From Ralstonia sp. RRA (GTDB taxonomy: Bacteria; Pseudomonadota; Gammaproteobacteria; Burkholderiales; Burkholderiaceae): 64,000 nucleotides of DNA. This document shows, piece by piece, positions 27,486 to 34,105 of this stretch (positions are counted from its first letter, which is position 1; every line of letters starts with the position of its first letter). Position numbers and translations under genes: made by a program. Location of the stretch: NCBI RefSeq assembly GCF_037023145.1, contig NZ_CP146093.1, forward strand, positions 348,451 to 412,450. The letters run 5' to 3'. The notes under the pieces are model-generated. The model saw nothing but the letters and a program-made list of their open reading frames with translations. It was not told where the DNA came from and ran no database searches.

Positions 27486-28436
27486 ATGGGCGCAGGTCAC
27501 TCACACGACCATCCCGGTGGCAACGAGCGATCGCTCAAGATCGCCCTTGCGCTGACCGGTACGTTCCTGATTGCCGAAGTGGTCGGTGGTGTCATGACGA
27601 AGAGCCTGGCGTTGATCTCCGACGCCGCGCACATGCTCACGGACACCGTCGCACTGGCCATCGCACTGGCTGCTATTGCGATCGCCAAGCGACCCGCGGA
27701 CAAGAAGCGGACATTTGGCTACTACCGTTTTGAGATTCTTGCCGCGGCCTTTAACGCATTGCTGCTGTTCGGTGTGGCTATCTACATCCTGTACGAAGCC
27801 TACCTGCGGCTGAAATCGCCACCTCAGATTGAGTCAACCGGCATGTTCGTCGTGGCTGTGCTGGGCCTGATCATCAATCTCATCAGCATGCGCATGCTGT
27901 CCTCCGGGCAAAGCAGCAGCCTGAACGTGAAGGGTGCTTATCTGGAAGTCTGGAGCGATCTGCTCGGGTCGGTTGGCGTCATCGCCGGTGCGATCATCAT
28001 CCGCTTCACGGGCTGGGCGTGGGTCGACTCCGCCATTGCGGTGCTGATCGGCCTCTGGGTACTGCCTCGCACGTGGATCCTGCTGAAGTCGAGCCTGAAT
28101 GTGCTGCTCGAAGGCGTACCCGATGACGTGGATCTGGCAGAGGTTGAGAAGCAAATTCTGGCGACGCCCGGGGTAAAAAGCTTCCATGACCTCCACATCT
28201 GGGCACTTACCAGCGGCAAGGCGAGCTTGACGGTTCATGTCGTGAATGACACGGCCGTCAACCCGGAAATGGAAGTGCTACCGGAATTGAAGCAGATGCT
28301 GGCTGACAAATTCGATATCACGCACGTGACCATTCAGTTCGAACTGGCACCATGCGAACAAGCGGATGCAGCTCAGCATTTCAATGCATCGCCAGCACTG
28401 GTCGGATCGAAGTCGCTTGCTGCAGGAGGAAACTAA
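27486..28436 (+). CDS. czcD: Cation diffusion facilitator CzcD (cluster 2)
   Basis: 316 residues, as in C. metallidurans. Six TM segments, SDAAHMLTD in TM2 and [11 protein letters not shown] in TM5, His-containing N-terminus ([11 protein letters not shown]). Starts after TAGGAG at 27475-27480. It moves divalent cations from cytoplasm to periplasm. The C-terminus lacks the His-rich tail present in the cluster 1 copy. czcR begins 1 nt after its stop. Confidence 0.95.
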   Translation: MGAGHSHDHPGGNERSLKIALALTGTFLIAEVVGGVMTKSLALISDAAHMLTDTVALAIALAAIAIAKRPADKKRTFGYYRFEILAAAFNALLLFGVAIYILYEAYLRLKSPPQIESTGMFVVAVLGLIINLISMRMLSSGQSSSLNVKGAYLEVWSDLLGSVGVIAGAIIIRFTGWAWVDSAIAVLIGLWVLPRTWILLKSSLNVLLEGVPDDVDLAEVEKQILATPGVKSFHDLHIWALTSGKASLTVHVVNDTAVNPEMEVLPELKQMLADKFDITHVTIQFELAPCEQADAAQHFNASPALVGSKSLAAGGN

Positions 28437-28437
28437 G

Positions 28438-29115
28438 GTGCGGGTACTTGTTGTAGAAGACGAACCGCGTACTGCGGAGTATTTGCAGAAGGGATTGTCG
28501 GAGTCGGGTTTCGTGGTCGACATCGCGAACAATGGTGGCGATGGGCTCCACATGGCGGAAGAGACCGACTACGACGTCATCATCCTGGACGTCATGCTGC
28601 CAGGTATGGACGGGTGGACGGTCATCAAGTCCATTCGATCCAAGTCCGAGACACCCGTACTGTTTCTGACGGCGCTGGATGATGTGGCGGATCGTGTCAG
28701 AGGCTTCGAGTTGGGGGCAGACGATTACCTGGTCAAGCCCTTCGCCTTTGCCGAGCTCCTTGCCCGTATCCGGCGTTGCTTGCGCCAAAGCACCTCGAAG
28801 GAGTCCGAGCGATTGCGCATTGCCGATCTGGACATCGACGTGCTTGGAAGGCGGGTATTCCGGGGAACTACCCGCATTGAATTGACGAATCAGGAGTTCT
28901 CGATGTTGCACCTGCTCATGCGCCGGAGAGGGGAGGTGCTGTCGCGAACCACGATCGCGTCCCAGGTCTGGGACGTCAACTTCGACACGGATACCAATGT
29001 CGTTGACGTCGCGATCCGGCGCCTGAGATCCAAGGTGGATGATCCCTTCGATCAAAAGCTGATCCATACCGTACGGGGAATGGGCTATGTCCTCGACCCA
29101 GAGCGCGGCCGGTGA
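28438..29115 (+). CDS. czcR: Response regulator CzcR (cluster 2)
   Basis: 225 residues from the GTG at 28438, preceded by AGGAGG about 8 nt upstream. The longer open frame to 28366 lies inside czcD. Receiver domain ([22 protein letters not shown]) plus OmpR-type winged helix with recognition region [17 protein letters not shown] nearly identical to CzcR-1. Both regulators therefore probably recognise the same half-sites. Confidence 0.95.
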   Translation: MRVLVVEDEPRTAEYLQKGLSESGFVVDIANNGGDGLHMAEETDYDVIILDVMLPGMDGWTVIKSIRSKSETPVLFLTALDDVADRVRGFELGADDYLVKPFAFAELLARIRRCLRQSTSKESERLRIADLDIDVLGRRVFRGTTRIELTNQEFSMLHLLMRRRGEVLSRTTIASQVWDVNFDTDTNVVDVAIRRLRSKVDDPFDQKLIHTVRGMGYVLDPERGR

Positions 29116-29119
29116 CGGA

Positions 29120-30550
29120 ATGAGGCCCGGGACTTCGATAACCCCGCTGTCACTGACGAGGCGGCTTGGGCTCTTCTTTGCATTGGTACTGTCTATCGCG
29201 CTGGCCAGCATGGGCGCCTTTGCTTACTACTCGCTCGCCGCGCAACTCGAGGCCAGAGACGATGAGGTTGTAAAGGGAAAACTCGAACAGGTCGAGCATT
29301 TCTTGCGCGAGGTGGACGGGGTGCAGGGCGTCCCGGCGGCGCAGCATCGCTTCGATGATCTGGTGCGAGGTTACTCGGACCTCATCGTTCGCGTCACGGC
29401 GCTGGATGGCCGGCTTTTGTTTCGCACGGGCAACGATGCATTGCTGGAAGGCACTGACCAAGCGGCGGTCACGGGAAAGTCATCGCTCATGTTCCAGTCC
29501 GCCGATGCGGTGTTGGGGCGAGACGGTACGCGGGCGACGGTGTTCGTGGCGAAGTCTGGCGAGGACAGGAAGCAGGTGACTGCGCGATTCCGGACGACGC
29601 TCGTGCTTGGTACCACCGTCGGTGTGATATTGACGGCCCTGGTGGGGGCGGCCATTACGCGCCGTGAGCTGGAGCCGGCGCACGTACTTATCAAGCAGAT
29701 CAACCGGATCAGTGTGGAACGGCTGAGCTACCGGGTGGACATGCCACCCAAGCCCACCGAAGTGCGTGATATCGCCTCTGCGTTCAATGCGATGCTGCAA
29801 CGCCTCGAGGATGGTTATCAGAAGCTGTCGCGGTTCTCCGCCGATCTTGCCCATGATTTGCGCACGCCGCTTAACAACCTCATTGGACATGCCGAGGTCG
29901 CCTTGTCACGAGACCGCACCGGGCCCGAGTATGTCGCCTTGGTGGAGGAAAGCCTGGTCGAATACCAGCGACTTGCGAGGATGATCGATGCGATGTTGTT
30001 CCTCGCGCGAGCTGACAGTGCCAATGTGGCGCTCGAGTTGACGGAACTCCAGTTGAATGCAGAACTTCGCAAGTTGTCCGCCTACTTTTCGGTGCTTGCA
30101 GAGGAGCGAAGCGTCGTAATCAGGGTAAGCGGGGATGCCACCCTGGTCGCTGATGCCATTCTGTTCCAGCGTGCGATCAACAATGTTCTGTCAAATGCGG
30201 TCCGTCATGCGTGGCCGAATTCGATGATAGATCTGGTGGTGCGCCGCGAAGCGGCACATTGTTGCATCGACATCACGAACGTTGGAGACCCAATCCCGGA
30301 GCGGGAACTTTCCCTCATCTTTGATCGGTTCTTCCGTGGGGATAGGGCGAGATCCAACTCGTCACAGTCCACGGGGCTGGGCCTGGCCATCGTCCTGTCG
30401 ATCATGGAGCTCCATGGCGGCGACGCGTCAGCCGTGAGCGGCTTGGATGGGAAGACACGCTTTACATTGCGCTTCCCGCTCAACGGTGCTGAAGCCTCAG
30501 CGCGGGTTTCGGTGGGTAGGCCGAGTCAGGACCGACCAGTCGTTGGGTAG
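29120..30550 (+). CDS. czcS: Sensor histidine kinase CzcS (cluster 2)
   Basis: 476 residues from the ATG at 29120, 4 nt after czcR; an ATG at 29087 would overlap czcR. TM1 about 18-38, periplasmic sensor region, TM2 about 160-182, HAMP, HisKA (SADLAHDLRTPLNNL, His near residue 244), HATPase (NAVRHAWPN, STGLGLAIV). All catalytic boxes intact. Partner of CzcR in metal sensing. Confidence 0.95.
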   Translation: MRPGTSITPLSLTRRLGLFFALVLSIALASMGAFAYYSLAAQLEARDDEVVKGKLEQVEHFLREVDGVQGVPAAQHRFDDLVRGYSDLIVRVTALDGRLLFRTGNDALLEGTDQAAVTGKSSLMFQSADAVLGRDGTRATVFVAKSGEDRKQVTARFRTTLVLGTTVGVILTALVGAAITRRELEPAHVLIKQINRISVERLSYRVDMPPKPTEVRDIASAFNAMLQRLEDGYQKLSRFSADLAHDLRTPLNNLIGHAEVALSRDRTGPEYVALVEESLVEYQRLARMIDAMLFLARADSANVALELTELQLNAELRKLSAYFSVLAEERSVVIRVSGDATLVADAILFQRAINNVLSNAVRHAWPNSMIDLVVRREAAHCCIDITNVGDPIPERELSLIFDRFFRGDRARSNSSQSTGLGLAIVLSIMELHGGDASAVSGLDGKTRFTLRFPLNGAEASARVSVGRPSQDRPVVG

Positions 30551-30568
30551 AGTGGTGCAATGAGCCCG

Positions 30569-30623
30569 ATTGCCTATTTGTAATCGCCGGGCAAGGCTGC
30601 AGCATGCGTACAATTTATACACT
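30569..30623 (+). promoter_or_regulatory. czcE promoter
   Basis: Half-sites ATTGC (30569), GTAAT (30580) and weaker GCAAG (30591) lie at 11-bp steps. TACACT (30618-30623) follows after exactly 22 bp, 41 bp before the czcE start. A better-looking TACAAT at 30609 is an alternative -10. Layout matches both copQ-like promoters. Confidence 0.55.
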
Positions 30624-30664
30624 CGTTTTCATAGATCAACGAAGTCTCTAGAAAGGAGATGACT

Positions 30665-31060
30665 ATGAAAACGAAGAAACACGCCTTGCTGTTTGCGGCG
30701 TTGCTGTTGGGTGGGATGTCGGCTTCGTATGCTTTGGAAATGACCGGGTTGAAACCGGGCGTGCCTGCGTCGACGGCGACGGCGCAGGCGATGGCGAAGC
30801 GTCACGCGACCTTGTATGGCGATCCAGCCGGCCAATCTCAGGCCAGTCGCATTATCGACGTGAAGCCAGGGATGCGGTATGTCAACGTGGACTCTGGCGA
30901 GACGGTGGCGTTTCGGGCCGGCGAGAAGATCGTCGCATGGACCTTCGCCCAGATGGTCAGGGATACGAGTGTGGACCTTGGCTTGTTGATGCCGGATCTG
31001 CCGGGTAGCGCTGGCGTGCGCGTCTATATTGATAGAAGCGACCTCTTCACAGGTGGCTGA
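30665..31060 (+). CDS. czcE: Periplasmic metal-binding protein CzcE
   Basis: 131 residues. I chose the second ATG (30665), which has AAAGGAG at a 6-nt distance; the first ATG at 30659 abuts that box. Signal peptide about 1-22 (ends SASYALE). Family landmarks: GMRYVNVDSGETVAFRAGEKIVAWTF. CzcE is a periplasmic copper-binding protein that follows czcS in the Cupriavidus determinant. Own promoter upstream and terminator downstream. Cluster 1 lacks it. Confidence 0.88.
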   Translation: MKTKKHALLFAALLLGGMSASYALEMTGLKPGVPASTATAQAMAKRHATLYGDPAGQSQASRIIDVKPGMRYVNVDSGETVAFRAGEKIVAWTFAQMVRDTSVDLGLLMPDLPGSAGVRVYIDRSDLFTGG

Positions 31061-31083
31061 ACGTTGCTGAACCGGTGAACTAC

Positions 31084-31110
31084 AGGCCCCGCACAATGCG
31101 GGGCCTTTTT
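31084..31110 (+). terminator. Intrinsic terminator after czcE
   Basis: Perfect 10-bp stem AGGCCCCGCA/TGCGGGGCCT with a 3-nt loop, followed by a T run ending at 31110. Confidence 0.9.
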
Positions 31111-31215
31111 CATCGTCATTGGCGTCGGTTCTGCCGCTTAGCAATACACGAGGCGATGGGAAGTTGTAGCACGCGCCACCGCATCATGAACGGCACCGGA
31201 TTGACGCCGATGGAG

Positions 31216-31250
31216 GGAAAAAAAGCTTGCCCTCCGGGGAGGGCAAGCTT
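31216..31250 (-). terminator. Intrinsic terminator of the second copQ-like gene
   Basis: Perfect 13-bp stem AAGCTTGCCCTCC/GGAGGGCAAGCTT around GG (31223-31250). The A run on its left (31218-31224) reads as a T run on the minus strand, so it terminates leftward transcription. Confidence 0.85.
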
Positions 31251-31358
31251 CGGAAGCTTTCGCCATCGGGATAAAGCGAAAGAGCACCAAGAGCCAAGCA
31301 ACTGACGGGTGCCTGGCTCCCCCACAGAGGTCGGTCTGAGTTTCAGGGACGGCTTGCG

Positions 31359-31637
31359 TCAAATTCCGCGTGCGCCATCGGTGAACACATCACGCGGCCC
31401 AATACGCGAGCCGTCGGTAAATACGTCACGCTGGCCGAGGCGTGCGCCGTCGGTGAACACGTCGCGCTTGTCGATGCGTGCACCGCCGGCGTAAATGTCG
31501 TTGACTGCGGCGCGTCCGCCGTCGGTGTAGGGGTCGCGGGGACGGTGGATCTGGCCATCAGGGGTAGCAGCGATGGCGGAGCCGGCGGCAGCAATCGTGA
31601 GGGCAGCAGCAATCAGGGCAGTGTGAATCGTCTTCAT
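31359..31637 (-). CDS. CopQ-like exported repeat protein (second copy)
   Basis: 92 residues: signal peptide about 1-23 (MKTIHTALIAAALTIAAAGS), then five tandem motifs of the form RD(P/V/F)(Y/F)TDG, one of them NDIYAGG, spaced 12-13 residues. Paralogue of 3980-4240. An AGAGATTC sequence lies close upstream of the ATG. Flanked by its own promoter and terminator, in the position where Cupriavidus czc regions carry an MmmQ/CopQ-type gene. Function unknown; metal-induced in relatives. Confidence 0.75.
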   Translation of the reverse strand: MKTIHTALIAAALTIAAAGSAIAATPDGQIHRPRDPYTDGGRAAVNDIYAGGARIDKRDVFTDGARLGQRDVFTDGSRIGPRDVFTDGARGI

Positions 31638-31690
31638 GGAATCTCTCCGGAGTCAATGTTTGTGAGTCTCTAATCGCTCACCGTGTTCAC

Positions 31691-31745
31691 AGTCTAGCTA
31701 CCGGACCTGCTCCACTGAATTACCCGCGTATTACGATCCTGTCAT
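31691..31745 (-). promoter_or_regulatory. Promoter of the second copQ-like gene
   Basis: On the plus strand, ATTAC (31719) N6 ATTAC (31730) N6 GTCAT (31741). The -10 TAGACT on the minus strand occupies 31696-31691, 22 bp from the array. It is the mirror image of the 3875-3929 promoter. Confidence 0.6.
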
Positions 31746-31772
31746 AAAAAAATGCCTCCCGGTTGGGAGGCA
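31746..31772 (-). terminator. Intrinsic terminator of the porin gene
   Basis: Stem TGCCTCCC/GGGAGGCA around GGTT (31753-31772). The A run at 31746-31752 gives the T run on the minus strand. Confidence 0.85.
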
Positions 31773-31819
31773 CAAACTCTCTTGAATTAACAAGAAAGTG
31801 TCGATTCTTTTGAGCTCGC

Positions 31820-32887
31820 TCAGAACTTGTGGCGTACGCCTACGACGACGCCGGTCTGATCCTTGCCAGGGACAACGTTGGTCGGGCTGCCGGTCGTCGA
31901 GTTGTAGCCGTTCATGCCCAGCTGCGAGTTGCCGCGGTTCAGTGCATAACCGACGTTCATATACACATCGGTACGCTTCGAGAAAGCGTAATCTGCCGAG
32001 GCAACGAACAGGAACGGGTCTGCGCCAGAATTGCGGCTGTCCGTGTAGTAGGCGGCGCCGGTCAGCGTCAGTGCGGGCGTCAGGCCATAGCGCAGGCCGG
32101 CCCAGTAAATGTTAGAACCGTTCGTCGGCAGCGCACCGACATTGCCGTTGTACCAGCGATAACCAATAAATGCCTTAGCCGGTCCGAAAGCGTAGCTCGC
32201 GCCAATTAGAGCGCGGCGGTCCTTGCGGTCGGCCGTGGCGACGGTGCTGCCCTGGATCTCGTCGTACACCGCGCCGACAGCGAGGGCGCCGGTTTCATAC
32301 ATGAGCGATACGCCCATGTTTCGATCGACCTTGTAGTTCCCCGGCACTTCGCCGCCGCCGGTGCGGCTAAAGCTGTAGAGGCCGGTGACCGTCAGGCCAC
32401 TGAAGATGCCACGGTACTTGATAGCATTGTCAGCGCGACCCGCCAAGACGTCATCCATCTTGAAGAGCGAGTAGCGCGGCGCGAAGCCCATCGGGTCGAG
32501 TTGCAGCGTGGTGTCATACATTGGTGTCGTTTGACGACCCAACGTCAGTTGACCATATTTGCTACCCAATCCTACGAAGGCACTACGATCAAAAAGACGG
32601 GTGCTGTTGTTCTGTGCGCCGGTGTCGAACGAAATGCCGCTTTCCAATTCGAAGATGGCTTTCAGACCGCCGCCAAGGTCTTCGACGCCACGCAGGCCCC
32701 AACGCGACGTCGACATGTTGCCGGAGGTCATGCGAACCTGGTTCGAGCCACCGGGCGAAGCCGATGGGACGTTGCTCAGATACTCGATACCCGCGTCGGC
32801 CACACCATACAGCGTGACGCTCGATTGAGCGAATGCGGTTGTAGCGAACAGACCGAGGGATGCGACGGCAATGCGACTAATCTTCAT
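31820..32887 (-). CDS. Gram-negative general porin
   Basis: 355 residues. Signal peptide (MKISRIAVASLGLFATTAFA) followed by SSVTLYGVADAGIEYL, the standard start of beta-proteobacterial trimeric porins. The L3/eyelet signature RLFDRSAFVGLGSKYGQLTLGRQ is present, and it ends GVRHKF with the terminal Phe needed for outer-membrane insertion. It carries a CzcR-type box, so its expression probably changes with metal. In related czc regions a porin occupies the same place. Confidence 0.92.
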   Translation of the reverse strand: MKISRIAVASLGLFATTAFAQSSVTLYGVADAGIEYLSNVPSASPGGSNQVRMTSGNMSTSRWGLRGVEDLGGGLKAIFELESGISFDTGAQNNSTRLFDRSAFVGLGSKYGQLTLGRQTTPMYDTTLQLDPMGFAPRYSLFKMDDVLAGRADNAIKYRGIFSGLTVTGLYSFSRTGGGEVPGNYKVDRNMGVSLMYETGALAVGAVYDEIQGSTVATADRKDRRALIGASYAFGPAKAFIGYRWYNGNVGALPTNGSNIYWAGLRYGLTPALTLTGAAYYTDSRNSGADPFLFVASADYAFSKRTDVYMNVGYALNRGNSQLGMNGYNSTTGSPTNVVPGKDQTGVVVGVRHKF

Positions 32888-32929
32888 GGATTCTCCTCAT
32901 TAAGACCCGAAATTAATTTGGTGGGGGCG

Positions 32930-32973
32930 AGTATAGAAATCTGCAGATGACGGTCAGATTGCGAAGTAATTAC
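32930..32973 (-). promoter_or_regulatory. Porin promoter with CzcR-type box
   Basis: Plus-strand half-sites ATGAC (32947), ATTGC (32958) and ATTAC (32969) at 11-bp steps. The minus-strand -10 TATACT is at 32935-32930, 11 bp away and 42 bp before the porin ATG. Same order and distance as the mgtC-like promoter. Confidence 0.55.
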
Positions 32974-33183
32974 GTGGGGTCACTTCGTCGCGTGATGACG
33001 ACAAGGTGGAACGTACCGGGGTTATGTGGATTGACATGGCTTTCGCGCGGACGCGTCAACCTGTGTGCGCGCGAACATTGCGGGCCGGTAATGGGAAACT
33101 CACGAAAAGAGGTCGCTTCTCTCGAAGCAAGATCGACTGCCTTTGCAATACGCTGCGGGTTCCGATCTAGTTGGAGAGTAAGG

Positions 33184-33606
33184 ATGGACACGCCATACGT
33201 CGCAAAATGGGCGCGTAGCGAAGACAGCGTTCATGAGCAAGCGCTGCGACTTCGCACACGGAGGTTCGAGCTGCTGTCTGCAAATATTGCAAATGCGGAT
33301 ACGCCGAACTACAAGGCGCGCGATATCGACTTCAGCGCCGAGTTGGATAGGGTGATGGGCAGTGGCCAGAATTTTGCGGGCATGACCATGACTTCGCCGC
33401 GACACATCGAGGCAAGCAAGCCCGCGCTGGAAGAGGATCTGATGTATCGCGTCCCCCTGCAGTCGAGTATGGACGGCAACACCGTGGAGATGGACGTCGA
33501 GCGTGTGGCGTTTGCAGAGAACGCGCTGCGGATGCGGTTCTCCATTCAAAAGACTGCCGACGAGTACAAGGACATGCTCAAGCTCTACCAGGACATGCGG
33601 CCCTAG
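33184..33606 (+). CDS. flgB: FlgB-like flagellar rod protein in a metal cluster
   Basis: 140 residues from the ATG at 33184 after a GGAG-containing leader. It contains the rod-protein N-terminal motif LLSANIANADTPNYKARDIDF, a central variable part, and the C-terminal ERVAFAENALRMRFSIQKTADEYKDML helix, as in full-length FlgB. No other flagellar gene is near. A FlgB-like gene in this position is a recognised oddity of Cupriavidus czc regions. A structural role in metal handling is unknown. Confidence 0.85.
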   Translation: MDTPYVAKWARSEDSVHEQALRLRTRRFELLSANIANADTPNYKARDIDFSAELDRVMGSGQNFAGMTMTSPRHIEASKPALEEDLMYRVPLQSSMDGNTVEMDVERVAFAENALRMRFSIQKTADEYKDMLKLYQDMRP

Positions 33607-33620
33607 CGGGGAAACCGCGA

Positions 33621-33902
33621 CTACTGGCAGGGCGGCTTGGGTGCGGCGACAGCGCTGGACGCGTCTCTGGAAGACGGCTCCGGTGTGCTCGCTGCGGATT
33701 CCTGCTTCGACGGATGTTTGGCTGTGCGATGTCGCGGGTTGGCCGCCCAGGCAACCCGTTGGTCGCGGGAGGCGTATCCCGTGTCTGAATGTCCAATGGC
33801 GAGGGTGTGCCACTGGGTCGGCTTCTCGCTGAGTCGATCACCGGTCGCAGGAGCCGGCAAAGCGTAGGCCAGCAAGGCAGAGCATGCGACGGCGCTAATC
33901 AT
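33621..33902 (-). CDS. Small exported protein, possibly CzcJ-like
   Basis: 93 residues. Residues 1-21 (MISAVACSALLAYALPAPATG) look like a signal peptide; the rest is hydrophilic, Ser/Pro/Ala-rich, with one Cys near the end. AGGAACC lies 8-10 nt upstream of the ATG. It is divergent from czcP, sharing the array of half-sites at 33952-33989, and convergent with flgB. A small zinc-induced protein (CzcJ) is known from this part of related clusters, but I cannot confirm identity. Confidence 0.5.
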   Translation of the reverse strand: MISAVACSALLAYALPAPATGDRLSEKPTQWHTLAIGHSDTGYASRDQRVAWAANPRHRTAKHPSKQESAASTPEPSSRDASSAVAAPKPPCQ

Positions 33903-33919
33903 CTGTATGGTTCCTGGAC

Positions 33920-33989
33920 GGATGACATGAGGATCCTGTCATCCGCAAGATAGTACGCTCAGATTGCGGGCACATTACCAACGCATTAC
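33920..33989. promoter_or_regulatory. Four-part CzcR-type array between the small exported gene and czcP
   Basis: AGTAC (33952), ATTGC (33963), ATTAC (33974) and ATTAC (33985) follow each other at exactly 11-bp steps, the longest array in the window. To its left, GGATGACA (33920-33927) and TGTCATCC (33937-33944) form an 8-bp inverted repeat that is out of phase with the array. No TANACT element at the usual spacing, so the controlled start site is open. Confidence 0.5.
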
Positions 33990-34039
33990 GGCGGGGCATT
34001 GGGGCGCTGACTCGTTGAGCTTTGTTGTTGCAATGCGGG

Positions 34040-34063
34040 GCACACTAGTTGCTAATAGTGTGC
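34040..34063. promoter_or_regulatory. Inverted repeat just upstream of czcP
   Basis: GCACACTA and TAGTGTGC are perfect 8-bp arms with an 8-nt spacer, 43 bp before the czcP start. Not related to the ATKAC half-sites, so a second regulator may act here. Confidence 0.5.
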
Positions 34064-34105
34064 AACGGCGTGAATGCCGATTCAGACTGACTGGAGCCCG
34101 CGACA

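Noticed and set aside
30609..30614. TACAAT as the czcE -10 element
   Set aside because: Closer to the general consensus, but its distance from the half-site array does not fit the pattern shared by the other promoters. Start-site mapping could reverse this.
33100..33813. 237-codon minus frame across flgB
   Set aside because: Antisense to a clear FlgB-like gene and overlapping the small exported gene in a different frame.
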